DNA of 64,000 bases, from positions 3,203,885-3,267,884 of the forward strand of contig CM030943.1 in assembly GCA_018136815.1 (NCBI GenBank). The letters are read 5' to 3'. Position numbers and translations under genes: made by a program. Source of the DNA: Isochrysis galbana. Lineage: Eukaryota; Haptophyta; Isochrysidales; Isochrysidaceae. Numbering within the stretch: the stretch's first letter is position 1; each line of letters begins with the position of its first letter. The notes beneath the pieces were generated by a model. That model did not search any database, was not told where the DNA came from, and saw only the letters and a program-made list of their open reading frames with translations. This document shows positions 50,444-60,037 of the stretch, piece after piece.

Positions 50444-52082
50444 GACGGTAGAGGCAACTAACTCCGTTCACGCAGTACCCTGGATAAGCCTTATTAGGTT
50501 TAAGATTGCATTTGACCATACAAGTTTGTTTGCCCGTGGTGGGGTCCTTTACCCAACATCCGGGGATGTCGTGGCTGGAGGAGCATTGGACTATTTGACG
50601 TCCTTTCATGCGGTTGTTTTTGCATTCGCCCGCCATGAATCGGCGGCATGGCGCCGCCGCACCAAGGCCCATGAGGGCCCTGTAGTCCATGGCGTTACTT
50701 GCGTCCCTTTGGCGCTTTCGTTGTTCCGCTTTCGCCTTATCTTGTTCGCACGTGCATTGGCGAAAGCTAACTTGGTTTTTACGAAGAAATGAGATAGCCC
50801 ACGGCTTGTCGTATCCTTTGCAGCCTCCGGGGGCTCCATGGATGGCTAACTCCCCTTCAGGAGTCACACATTCCACCGATGATCGGACCGCATAGTCCAA
50901 GTTGAAATTTTCTCCGTCATCGAGAGTCACATGAAAGTTGCGAGGGAAGCGGTGCCCTAAGGCAGACGTGTCCGTGTAAACATAAAAGTGCCAGATGGGA
51001 CGCTTGCCGGACTCAACTTTCGTGATACCTTCGAGTGAGGTTTTGGCTCGCTGTTGGTTGCCCCTTAGCACGTGGAATCCCTCGCGCTCGAGTGAGTTAG
51101 CCAAGTGCCTAGTCTTGGTCTTAAAAGCCTTGATCGGATCAAAGATGCGAAAAACAATGTAGGTCGCCACCTCTTTTAGGGAGGACCGGATAGCGCTCGA
51201 CTTTCGAGGGGCCGAGTCGATTAACGCACCATAGGTGATTCCAAATTCATGCGGGACTCCCGAGAGTGCTGTGTTAACTTTGTCTCCGTATGCGGCCTTG
51301 AATTGATCGTGTGCGTCTTCATCAACATAGAAAATCCAAGGGCCTTTGCGGCCTTTGTCCATGCCGTCTGGAGTTGCGTCTAGGCCTTCCAGCCTAGAGA
51401 GGAGGAATTTCATGAAGGTGGCGACATCCTCGCTCTTGATGTCCTTTTTGTCATCAGCTAGCTGAGCTAGCTGGATGTAAAAAGGCGTGTCTTCGGGCTC
51501 CTCTTCCTCATCAGGTGGAGGAGAAGCAAATGGGGTGGTGTTGTGGAGAGTCGGCTTTGGATCCGATTGGGGATCCGCCCGCTTGCGCGACGGCTGCTGT
51601 GGTTGTTGGGCTTGTGGCTGCTGGGCTTGCTGGGCTGTATCCTTCCCTTTGTGTCCATGCGCAGCTTGCGCGTATGTCCTGGTCGCTTGAGTTGGTTGTT
51701 GGTTTGAGGGCGCAAAGGCCCCCAAAATGGATTGTTGTGTTAAGTGCCCGCCCCCGAGGGGTGCACTGATGGTAGGAGTGGCCGCCATGGGGGTGGCAGC
51801 AGAGCTGCCACCTCCCATGGGGAGTCCTTGAGTTGGTGGAGGAGCGGAGGGGTTGGGTGGCAGGGCTTTGCCCTGGGTCTGGTTGTCACCAGGGAACAGG
51901 ACTCTGCCTGTTCCCTGGTTCTGTGGCAGCTTGGGAGGCGAGGGCGGTGCCGTCATCTCGACGTCGTTGTCAGGCGGCGCGGCGGCCTGTGGGCGCTTGG
52001 GCTCCGGCGGTTTGGGGCGGCCCCGTTGGGGCGTCGTGACGGCGGGGGGCTGGGAGGTGGGAGCGGTCGGCGCGCGCTCCAT
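50433..52082 (-). CDS. LINE ORF1 protein with C-terminal CCCH-type zinc fingers (549 aa)
   Basis: The start MERAPTAPTSQPPAVTTPQR opens a 230-residue Pro/Gln-rich region (SSAATPMAATPTISAPLGGG, QQAQQPQAQQPQQPSRKRA). A folded central part follows (KGPWIFYVDEDAHDQFKAAY, ELAIHGAPGGCKGYDKPWAI). After a CTC motif comes a Cys/His cluster: PCRRFMAGECKNNRM ... CSSSH and YCVNGVSCLYRH, the C-x5-C-x3-H pattern of CCCH fingers. It probably coats element RNA. The last codons overlap ORF2 by 11 nt (ATGGTGAATAG), suggesting termination-reinitiation coupling. The frame is intact, unlike the copy at 3832-5490. Confidence 0.9.
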   Translation of the reverse strand: MERAPTAPTSQPPAVTTPQRGRPKPPEPKRPQAAAPPDNDVEMTAPPSPPKLPQNQGTGRVLFPGDNQTQGKALPPNPSAPPPTQGLPMGGGSSAATPMAATPTISAPLGGGHLTQQSILGAFAPSNQQPTQATRTYAQAAHGHKGKDTAQQAQQPQAQQPQQPSRKRADPQSDPKPTLHNTTPFASPPPDEEEEPEDTPFYIQLAQLADDKKDIKSEDVATFMKFLLSRLEGLDATPDGMDKGRKGPWIFYVDEDAHDQFKAAYGDKVNTALSGVPHEFGITYGALIDSAPRKSSAIRSSLKEVATYIVFRIFDPIKAFKTKTRHLANSLEREGFHVLRGNQQRAKTSLEGITKVESGKRPIWHFYVYTDTSALGHRFPRNFHVTLDDGENFNLDYAVRSSVECVTPEGELAIHGAPGGCKGYDKPWAISFLRKNQVSFRQCTCEQDKAKAEQRKRQRDASNAMDYRALMGLGAAAPCRRFMAGECKNNRMKGRQIVQCSSSHDIPGCWVKDPTTGKQTCMVKCNLKPNKAYPGYCVNGVSCLYRHGE

Positions 52083-52105
52083 CGCTAAAACTATAACAAT
52101 AGTTT

Positions 52106-52578
52106 CCCCGGATCGTAAAACAATTGGCGTTGATCACACCAAGGAGCCACCACCCGCTTCCTCTGGAAACGGATTGCCCGGGAGCAAAAGCTCCAAGAAT
52201 TGTTTGTTTGTTGTGTCATGTGCCCGCCCCCGAGGGGTGCACAGATGGTAGGAGTTACCGCCATGGGGGTGGCAGCAGAGCTGGCACACCCCATGGGGAG
52301 TCCTTGAGTGGGTGGCTGCACGGCGGCGCTGGTGTTATGAGCTTGGCTCTGGTTGTGCTCGTCTGCAAGGAACAGGGCTTTGCCTGTTCCCTGCTTCTGT
52401 GGTTGCCTGGGAGGATGGCGGCGCCATCTCGACGTCGTTGTCGGGCGGTGCGGAGGCCTGCGAGCGCTTCGGCTCCGGCGGCTTGGGGCGGCCCCGTTGG
52501 GGCTTCGTGGCGGCGGGGGGCTTGGAGAGGGGAGCGGTCGGCGCGCGCTCCATCGCTAAAACTATAACAATAGTTTTT
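52106..52578 (-). mobile_element. Truncated family-A 5' module (middle of a three-copy array)
   Basis: ATG near 52553; MERAPTAPLSKPPAATKPQR. Frameshifts follow, then TQGLPMGCASSAATPMAVTP and GGHMTQQT, and similarity ends about 450 nt from the 5' end. It abuts the 5' end of the next copy at 52105. Confidence 0.85.
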
Positions 52579-52978
52579 GGGGGTTATTGGAGGCCGAAAA
52601 GGCCCCCAAGATTGATTGTTGTGTGAAGTGCCCGCCCACGAGGGGTGCACTGGTGGTAGGAGTTGCCTCCATGGGGGTGGCATCAGTGCTGCCACCCACC
52701 ACGGGGAGTCCTTGTTGGGGTGGCAAGGCGGCAATAGCAGGCGGCAGGGTCAGAGGCTGGCCCTGTTGGTCTGCAGGGAACAGGAGCTCTGCCTGTTCCC
52801 TGCTTCGGAGGTGAGGGCGGGAGGATCATGTCGACGTCACTGTCTGTGAGGGGGGCAGCCTGCGAGCGCTTAGGCTCCGGCGGCTTGGGGCGGCCCCGGT
52901 GGGGCGTCGTGGCGGCAGGGGGCTGGGAGGTGGGAGCTGTCGGCGCGCGCTCCATCGCTAAAAATAACAATAGTTTTT
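52579..52978 (-). mobile_element. Truncated family-A 5' module (outer copy of the array)
   Basis: ATG near 52955; MERAPTAPTSQPPAATTPHR. It ends at GAFSASN-like sequence about 390 nt from its 5' end, abutting the next 5' end. The 5' hairpin has lost three bases (AAAATAACAATAG). Confidence 0.85.
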
Positions 52979-53457
52979 CGAAATCATACCTACTAGCATG
53001 GGGATATATATCAACAGATTTCTACAGAGTTCACTTTGACAACGATAGATTCGAAAATAAACAAGTCATAAGGAGAATGATAGCGAGATTCACCACACTG
53101 GTGAAAGCGGCACACATCGGAAACTCCACTGACGCCTCCGCAAAAGAGCCCAAGCGGACATGGGCCGTGTCAACCAAAGAAACGAATAGACACGTACTTC
53201 TTCCGCCCACTATTCGAGACAACGGACGATGGCACTCTAGAACCGAGTCTCACACTAAAGGCGCTGGCACAAAGAATAGGGATCGATCACGTGCTAGCGG
53301 AAGCGAAAAACATGAACACATAAGCGACCAGAGACCAGGGCTAGTGCCCTTGAAACCAGAGAGGGGGATCCTCCCTTATGATCCACCCATGGGGAAAGCC
53401 CCGCGGCTGCCCCCCCACAAAGAAGCGCAGCACAATGCGTTACACCACAACTTATAA
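52979..53457 (+). pseudogene. Unassigned plus-strand frame after the LINE array
   Basis: Open frame: YISTDFYRVHFDNDRFENKQ, VIRRMIARFTTLVKAAHIGN, then basic sequence to a stop at 53455-53457. It may be a distal LINE ORF2 segment in inverted arrangement to the 5' modules, but no diagnostic motif is visible. From 53380 the sequence matches the dispersed repeat at 14485-14680. Confidence 0.35.
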
Positions 53458-53560
53458 CCAAAAAGGCCTGCCGCCCGCCCCTCCCCCGAAGTCAGACCCA
53501 AGGTAGTGCACATGGGTCGAGGGTCGACCCTCCGAAACCGAAACCTAACCCGGAAAGGGG
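53380..53560 (+). repeat. Second copy of the ~190-bp dispersed repeat
   Basis: Same ordered landmarks as 14485-14680, including CCCATGGGGAAAGC and GGGTCGACCC. 53561-54049 holds no supported gene. Confidence 0.65.
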
Positions 53561-54049
53561 CACCAACCACTCTTACTTATCGCCCCCTATCGCCCACGCC
53601 CCCGGTCGAAGCAGTGAGCGCGGCCTCCCTCTCCTCCTCCAGGATTCCCCGTGGAAGAAACTGGGGGAAGGCGAAGGGGATGTGGACGGTTGGGACGGGT
53701 AGATAGGAGCAGCACAAGCACAAGCTACTCTGCCTCGCGCCGTGCAAGTAGCGGCCAGTTTGATGAGAATACCTTTAAGGGACCAAATACACCAGTTGAG
53801 CTATAGGACGTTGCCAACACAAGGCACATTGCACATCCCACTTGCACATTGCACGCACGTTCGAGATAGTGCCGTGACGTACAACGACACGGACACCACA
53901 TGCACTGCCACACGAAAGACGTGGGTTAGCGATCGGGGCAAGTTGCGATCGTACCACCACGTCCACTGCTGCGCCCACCCGCACTCATCCTCATAGCATC
54001 CGTGGCGCGGCTTGAAGGCGCGAGGCTGCTGCCTTCGTTCATGTGCGAG

Positions 54050-55636
54050 CTAGGCGCCGTGTATGTGAGAGGCACGTACAGTGTAGCAGAGGTATTCGCG
54101 CCCCTTTGCGCAGTACGGCGCGGCGCCGCCCGACGAATCGATCTCTGAGTGGGGATCGGAGTCATTGCTCGTCAAGATCCGTAGGGCGCTTGCCGCATTC
54201 TTGTGCCCATCGGCGGTGCCGCCGCCGAGCAGCGCGAAAAGAGTCACGATGCCCACGTCCTTGGCAATTGCCGCCTGGTTGTCGGCGTTGTTGCTCGCCA
54301 AGTTGTACAGCGCACCCGCCGCGATGGTGCGCCCCTCGTCCGTGCCGTCGCGGAGTAGCTTGAGGAGCGGCGCGATGCCGCCCGCCTTTGCGATTGCCAA
54401 CTGGTTGTCAGCATTGTTCAACGCCAGGTTCCGCAGCGCGCCCGCCGCAATCGCTTGGAGCTCGTCGGCCTCATCAGCCAGAAGTGCGACGAGCGGCATG
54501 ATCCCACCCGCCGTGGCGATCGCGCATTTGTTGTCATCGTTGGACGCCAGGTTCCACAGCGCACCCGCCGCAATCGCGCGGACCTCAGCCATGCTGTCCC
54601 TGAGCAACACAACCAACGGAACGATGCCGCCGGCCCTGGCGATCGCCACCTTGTGCTCCGTGCTGTTCCTCGCCAAGTTCCACAACGCGCCCGCCGCGTT
54701 GGCGCGCCCCTCCGCCATGCCATCGCCGAGCAGCGCCACCAGCGGCGCGACGCCGCCCATCTTGGCGATCGCCGCCTGGTTGTCGGCGTTCCCTGCCAGG
54801 TTTCGCAGCGCGCCAGCGGCGTCCGCGCGCACCTGCGCCACGCTATCCCCGAGCAGCTCAACCAGTGGCGCGATGGCGCCCGCCTTGGCGATGGCCACGT
54901 CGTTGTCGTCATCGAGCGCCAAGTTTTGGAGTGCGACCGCCGCGTTCATGCGCACTTCGGTCGTGCCGTCGCTCAGCAGCGCGACGAGTGGTGCGACGCC
55001 GCCAGCTCTCGCGATCGCCAGCCGGTTGCCCGCGTCCTGTGCGAGATTCCACAGCGCCTCCGCCGCCTTCGCGCGCCCCTCCGCCGCGCTGTCGCCGAGC
55101 AGCGCGATGAGGGGCGCGATGCCGCCCGCCTCGGCAATCGCCGCCCGATTCACGGCGTTCTTTGCGAGGTTGTGAAGGGCGCCGGCGGCTACCAGACGGG
55201 CCCTGCCTGCACCGCCGCTCAGCAGCGAAACGAGCGGTCCGAGCGCGCCCGCCTCGGCGATGATTCTTCGGTTTGGAGCGCTTCTCGCGAGGTGGCGCAG
55301 GGCTCCGGCGGCAACCTCCCTCCCACCGGGCGTGCCCTCACGAAGCAGGGCAGTCAGCGGTGGAAGTCCGCCCACCCTGACGATCTCCAGCCTATGCGTG
55401 CCATCCCGTGCCAGATTCCAAAGCGCCTCAGCAGCAATATTCTTCTGTTCGGCGGTGCCTTCCGAAAGAAGGGTGACGAGAGAAGAGATTCCACCCTCGT
55501 TTGCGATGGCGAGGCGGTGTTGGGGGTGGAACGAGAGGTGAGAGAGTGCAGCGGCTGCGGCGGTCCTCTCCGCCGCGCTCCTTGCCTCGATTAGCTGGCG
55601 GACGGCGTGCGAGACCTCGAGATTCCCGTGCTGCAT
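54050..55636 (-). CDS. Armadillo-repeat protein (528 aa, single exon)
   Basis: ATG at 55636-55634 (MQHGNLEVSHAVRQLIEARS). Eleven clear ARM repeats of about 41-43 residues fill the protein. Cores include GGISSLVTLLSEGTAEQKN near the start and GGIAPLLKLLRDGTDEGRT near the end, each followed by [13 protein letters not shown] helices. A partial repeat precedes them. The C-terminus departs from the repeat (SNDSDPHSEIDSSGGAAPYC, ending ASHIHGA). Unlike the gene at 25351, the repeats have diverged at both DNA and protein level and there is no SAM or ART extension. It is a probable protein-interaction scaffold, function unknown. A purine-rich plus-strand tract upstream gives a polypyrimidine coding-strand promoter region. 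Confidence 0.85.
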   Translation of the reverse strand: MQHGNLEVSHAVRQLIEARSAAERTAAAAALSHLSFHPQHRLAIANEGGISSLVTLLSEGTAEQKNIAAEALWNLARDGTHRLEIVRVGGLPPLTALLREGTPGGREVAAGALRHLARSAPNRRIIAEAGALGPLVSLLSGGAGRARLVAAGALHNLAKNAVNRAAIAEAGGIAPLIALLGDSAAEGRAKAAEALWNLAQDAGNRLAIARAGGVAPLVALLSDGTTEVRMNAAVALQNLALDDDNDVAIAKAGAIAPLVELLGDSVAQVRADAAGALRNLAGNADNQAAIAKMGGVAPLVALLGDGMAEGRANAAGALWNLARNSTEHKVAIARAGGIVPLVVLLRDSMAEVRAIAAGALWNLASNDDNKCAIATAGGIMPLVALLADEADELQAIAAGALRNLALNNADNQLAIAKAGGIAPLLKLLRDGTDEGRTIAAGALYNLASNNADNQAAIAKDVGIVTLFALLGGGTADGHKNAASALRILTSNDSDPHSEIDSSGGAAPYCAKGREYLCYTVRASHIHGA

Positions 55637-55654
55637 CAAAGGGACTCCAGCAGC

Positions 55655-56380
55655 CGTGGGGGGCGGGGGGAAGGGGGGGGGGGAGATTCCCTACGAAACG
55701 GGGGAAGAGGGGGGGAAGAGAAGAGAATTGAGACGAAAGGGGAAGTATATGTAGTGAGGGAGAGGGGGGGGGAGAGAGAGATGCGTGGGATGGAAGAGGA
55801 GAGGAGAGAGATTCTCTGCTATCTCTGTGTTCTCTCTCTCTCTCTCTTCTCTTTCTCTTCTCCCTCGCTTCTCTCTCCTCTCTCTCTCCTCTCTCCTCTC
55901 TCTTCCTCTTCTCTCTCTCTTCTCTGTCTTATCTCTCTCCCTTCTCTCTCTCTCCTCTCTCTTCCTCTCTTCTCCCCTCCTCTCTCTTCTCTTCTCTCTT
56001 CTCTTCTCTCTCTCTTCTCTTCTCTCTCTCCCTTTCTCTCTTCCCTCTGCAACGCGAACGCTAAGAACCCTTTGAGAAAAGGGCTCCTCCTTTCGTCAGA
56101 ATGGACAAAAGGGGAGATTACAGGATCTATATATCTATGCGACTCCAGCGTGTCTCTGCCGCGGGGGGGACAGCTGCTGCGTCACACTCCACTCTCTCCC
56201 TTCTCTCTCTCCTCTCTCTTCTCTCTCTTCTCTCTCTCCTCTCTCTTCTCTCTCTTCTCTCTCTCCTCTCTCATCTCTCTTCTCTCTCTTCTCCTCTCCT
56301 CTCTCTTCTCTCTCTTCTCATCTCTTCTCTTCTCTCTCTTCTCTCTCTCCCCGGGGGGGGGGACGGGGGGCGGGGCAGGG
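55655..56380. repeat. G/GA tract followed by CT-rich low complexity
   Basis: 55655-55810 is G- and GA-rich. 55820-56045 and 56190-56355 are CT with TTC interruptions. Frames through it are Leu/Ser-only artefacts. Confidence 0.95.
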
Positions 56381-56432
56381 GGAGGGACATTTTCATTCCT
56401 CCTAACGATGGGATAGGGCACCATTCATCCGC

Positions 56433-56805
56433 ATGTCACCGCAACGATGTAAACACGAAACAGTACATCTCATTCACATCTGCACGCATGTCACCGCAAC
56501 TATGTAAACACGAAACAGTACATCTCATTCCTCATTCACATCCGCACGCATGTCACCGCAACGGTGGAAACACGAAACGGTACATCTCATTCACATCCGC
56601 ACGCATGTCACCGCAACTATGTAAACACGAAACAGTACATCTCATTCACATCCGCACGCATGTAACCGCAACTATGTAAACACGAAACAGTACATCTCAT
56701 TCACATCTGCACGCATGTCACCGCAACTACAATACCACGAAACAGCACATCTCATTCACATCCGCACGCGTGTGACGGCAACGACCACGAAACAGCACAT
56801 CCTCA
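56433..56805 (+). repeat. 55-bp minisatellite, about 7 units
   Basis: The unit CATGTCACCGCAACTATGTA ... CGAAACAGTACATCTCATTC ... CCGCACG is repeated with small changes; the second unit carries an 8-bp insertion and the last is shortened. Confidence 0.95.
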
Positions 56806-57044
56806 TGGGATGCGCTCGTGAGAAGGTTGCGAGTACTTTGCCTCCCTCGTCGGAGGTCCGTCGGGGCTCTCCGTGGGGGCGGCCGTCGCGTGCTGCGTGG
56901 TGTGTGACGGCGGGGCGCACACTCTCCAACCTCCCGCTTGCAACCACAGATATCATTTCCGTAGGGCCGGTCAACGCGCTCTAGCCGTACAGAATTGGTG
57001 CGGTCGCGCCCGGGGGGGGATCGGCTCCTTGATATCTAAAAAAA

Positions 57045-57140
57045 ATAAATAAAAAATCTTCTTAAAAATCCCCGCTACACGTGCGGCGTGAGGCAGTGTG
57101 CTTGTGGCCCTCCCTTCTACCCAACCTTAACCCCTAGCAA
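57045..57140 (+). repeat. Second copy of the 809-897 repeat
   Basis: CTTAAAAATCCCCGCTACAC, GTGAGGCAGTGTGCTTGTG and CCCAACCTTAACCCCTAG match 809-897. A GGCCGCGCGCACTGCCTCGG segment at 57195 matches 22035 and 27980. No gene in 56806-57384. Confidence 0.75.
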
Positions 57141-57405
57141 CCCCCTCCCCCTTCCCCAGTTCCCTCTTTAGTGGAGAGCTGGTTCCGGGGAGGCCGCGCG
57201 CACTGCCTCGGCCGGGGGTTGGGGTGGAGGGGGCGGGATATTGTGGCATCTCCTTTGTTCTTTCCGACTTCGCTCGAGGTTCCTTCTCTTGTTTCCCATG
57301 TGGTCTTACTATGAACTATGTTGAGTACTCTATTAAAAAGTTTCGCTATCTACTAAGCGATATTTCGTATATCTAGACCTCAACTATCGTTAAAACGATA
57401 GGGTC

Positions 57406-59190
57406 ATGGAGCGCGCGCCGCCGCCCGCTCTCGCTGCCGCTGCCCTCGCCATGATGGACGAAGAGCTCATGGACACGCCGCTGTCGCCGAAGCGACCGCG
57501 CCAGGACGACCCCCCCAGTCAGGTGGGCACAGGAGCCGGCGGGCCGCGCCCGCGCATCACCACGAACGACACGTACAAGGCCGCCATGCTAGCACCAGCC
57601 AGCAGGCAACACACCTCCAGCACAATCCACAGCCACACATACCACAAAGCACCAGAGGGACGAACCCATAGGGAAGGCCCCCGGGCCGGGACCCTACACA
57701 GCCGCGTTACCGCCCTCGTGCTCCGGCGCGAGGGGCCGGCCCGGCGCCATACAAGACAGGACCCCATTGGGGAAATGTCGCATCAAAATAGGCACTGGAA
57801 AGAGCAGCTTGGGACCCCCATCAGGGGAGACAGCGGCAGCAGGGAGGACGACACCGGGGAGACACTCCCCAGAGACGCCCAGAGGCACGCGGACGACCGC
57901 GTTTCGGGCGCTGGAACGACCAGCAAGACACCGGCCCCAGAGGCCCAACATAACCAGCACAATCACGAATTTGGGCCAACACAGCAGACACTCCACACAA
58001 AACCCGCGAGAGGGAGTGACAACGCGGTAGACGCACTGAGACAACTGGACTCTAGAGAAGCAAGACAAGGCAGAGGACTAACCTTGCCTCCCCCCACGGC
58101 CACACAGGTGGCCCTCCTCGACGAAGATCTCGAGCCCGAGCTTCAAGAAGAGGCCGAGTTTCCAGATTCTCACAAAATCATCATCACCTTCACGGCGTAC
58201 GAGAAGGGCCACAAGGCCAAAGACGAGGAGACCCTAGGCGCCATTGTTGCGCATCTCAACAAACTAGAAGGCGTCGACCTTGAACCCGACTTTCTGTCTA
58301 AGAGCGCTTCCGGACCATGGGAAATAATGGTTACGGCGGATTGCGCGAATCAATTTCGCGAGATGTTCAAAGACGTAGTCGACTTTCGCAAGGCGGGCAT
58401 TCCGTGCCCTATAGCGGTCAAATATCAAACTCTCGACGAGAAACTCAAGGGGCTCCCCCGGGCGTCAGACAAAGCGGTAGCCGGCGCTTTCCAAGACGTC
58501 TCGGCGCACCTAGTGGTGCGCAATTACAAGTTCGAGTTGAAGAGCATCATCACGATCAGCTCGCTCGCCAAGGCGGTTGAAAACCAAGGCTTCTACTTTC
58601 TCCAAGGAAACCAAGAAAGGACCAAGATCCTCACCAAAGAAGGGGTGCTAGTAACCCAAGGCAAGAAAGAGGTTTACCACCTCTATGTGACTCCCAAGCA
58701 AGGCTCGTTCAAATCGTTCGACTTTCCGCGCAAGATACTCCTCAGCGTTAACGGAGCCCCCTACCCCATAGAGTATGCGGTCCGAAACTGCCGCGAGCTC
58801 GGCGGCGACATAAAGAACCTGTACATCCACGCAGGTCCAAAGGGATGCAAAGGATACAAAAAGGACTACGCTATGGCCTTCCAACCCCCCCTTCGCATGT
58901 GCGTGTGCGCAGAGGAAAAAGCAGCGCGACTCGAGCGTGAAGAGCGCAAGCGCACGGCACCGCCGAAGAAGACTATCCACGAGGCCATCAACCCGGGCTC
59001 GCTCGAGCTATGCAAACGTTTCCCCAACGGGAAATGCCCCATGAATATCGAGGGCAAGGCGTGCAACCGATCGCACGATTATCCGGGCGCGTGGAAAGAC
59101 GGCGCATGCACAATTGTATGCGCGTTTCCGCGCGCGAGTGCCGGACATCCCGGAAAGCAACCAAAGGCCAAACGCGAGGAAAGTGGATAG
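57406..59190 (+). CDS. LINE ORF1 protein, family C (594 aa)
   Basis: It starts MERAPPPALAAAALAMMDEE with a 230-residue low-complexity, basic and Gln/His-rich region. From about residue 250 it shares the family-A layout: SHKIIITFTAYEKGHKAKDE, ASGPWEIMVTADCANQFREM, YIHAGPKGCKGYKKDYAMAF, then CVC and a Cys/His cluster (LCKRFPNGKCPMNIEGKACN, RSHDYPG). The second CCCH finger of family A is missing; the last residues (GKQPKAKREESG) come from an internal deletion joint. Likely RNA-binding. Confidence 0.85.
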   Translation: MERAPPPALAAAALAMMDEELMDTPLSPKRPRQDDPPSQVGTGAGGPRPRITTNDTYKAAMLAPASRQHTSSTIHSHTYHKAPEGRTHREGPRAGTLHSRVTALVLRREGPARRHTRQDPIGEMSHQNRHWKEQLGTPIRGDSGSREDDTGETLPRDAQRHADDRVSGAGTTSKTPAPEAQHNQHNHEFGPTQQTLHTKPARGSDNAVDALRQLDSREARQGRGLTLPPPTATQVALLDEDLEPELQEEAEFPDSHKIIITFTAYEKGHKAKDEETLGAIVAHLNKLEGVDLEPDFLSKSASGPWEIMVTADCANQFREMFKDVVDFRKAGIPCPIAVKYQTLDEKLKGLPRASDKAVAGAFQDVSAHLVVRNYKFELKSIITISSLAKAVENQGFYFLQGNQERTKILTKEGVLVTQGKKEVYHLYVTPKQGSFKSFDFPRKILLSVNGAPYPIEYAVRNCRELGGDIKNLYIHAGPKGCKGYKKDYAMAFQPPLRMCVCAEEKAARLEREERKRTAPPKKTIHEAINPGSLELCKRFPNGKCPMNIEGKACNRSHDYPGAWKDGACTIVCAFPRASAGHPGKQPKAKREESG

Positions 59191-59937
59191 AATGCGCGAA
59201 CTCAATGAAAAGGTAGATGCGATTCGCAAGAAGTCCAGACCGACGATCAAAGAAAGCTTCGACTCCCTCAAATGTGAGGAGAGGATGACGAAAGAATTCT
59301 TTCAAAGATTTCAAACGCGCGCCTCTAACAGCGCGATCCCAGAACTCTTCATCACTAGGGACTGGAACGCCCCGGGGGACGACATGAGAAACACGACCGC
59401 AGACGATGCGGAAATACGAAGCGAACTCCGCAAGTATTACGTATGGCTATACCAGGAACGCCGCAGCACCAGAGACCATGAACTCGAAGAGACGCTAGAA
59501 ACACGCCCGATGAATAAACACGACAGCGATGCAATAGAAGGGAAAATAACGATGGAGGAGCTCACAGACGCCATTACCCAAATAGGGAGTGGCAAAAGCG
59601 CGGGGCCAGACGCGCTACCGGCGGAGTTCTACAAAAGCTTCATAGACCTAGTGAAACATGACTTCCTTAGAATGCTAAATCTAGCTCTAGAGCAGGGGCA
59701 ACTTAACGTATCCATGAGAGAAGGCGACATAATACTTCTATATAAGAAAGGAGACACGAGAGATCCTAGGAACTATAGACCCATCACGCTCCTGCAAAGC
59801 GACTACAAAATATTGGCCAAGGTGCTTACGAATAGATTAAAAAAAGTAATCGGTAACATAATCTCGAAAGACCAGTTAGGATTCGTCCCGAAACGGTTGA
59901 TCGGAGAAGCCACTCATCTGTTACAACTGACGAATGC
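59191..59937 (+). pseudogene. LINE ORF2 fragment: pre-RT and N-terminal reverse transcriptase
   Basis: The frame (59114 onward, overlapping the end of ORF1) reads RELNEKVDAIRKKSRPTIKE, then ITMEELTDAITQIGSGKSAG and PDALPAEFYKSF, typical of LINE RT block 0-1. DIILLYKKGDTRDPRNYRPI and TLLQSDYKILAKVLTNRL are RT block 2. GFVPKRLIGEATHLLQLTN follows and then the gap. The endonuclease domain and ORF2 start are absent, so this copy is not autonomous. Confidence 0.85.
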
Positions 59938-60037
59938 NNNNNNNNNNNNNNNNNNNNNNNNNNNNNNNNNNNNNNNNNNNNNNNNNNNNNNNNNNNNNNN
60001 NNNNNNNNNNNNNNNNNNNNNNNNNNNNNNNNNNNNN
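59938..60037. other. Assembly gap (100 N)
   Basis: Fixed-length placeholder inside the family-C RT region. Confidence 1.

Larger units (their letters stand above)
49558..52105 (-). mobile_element. Family-A LINE-like element with internal deletion
   Basis: The 5' end AAACTATTGTTATAGTTTTA lies at about 52105. The element contains a fully open ORF1 and a shortened ORF2, and ends near 49558 in a (CACTCA)n-like tail (49558-49596 on the plus strand, GTGAGT repeats). ORF2 jumps from the endonuclease to a region beyond the RT. The 5' flank is another LINE 5' module. Confidence 0.8.
57385..59937 (+). mobile_element. Family-C LINE-like element, internally deleted, running into gap
   Basis: The 5' end has CTATCGTTAAAACGATAG, then ATG at 57406. 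ORF1 is followed directly by an RT-containing ORF with no endonuclease between them. The element is cut by the gap at 59938. Confidence 0.85.

Noticed and set aside
54165..55594. 336- and 379-aa plus-strand ORFs
   Set aside because: Antisense shadows of the ARM-repeat gene.
56433..56805. CRISPR-like array of 55-bp units
   Set aside because: Units are homogeneous end to end with no variable spacers; a minisatellite.
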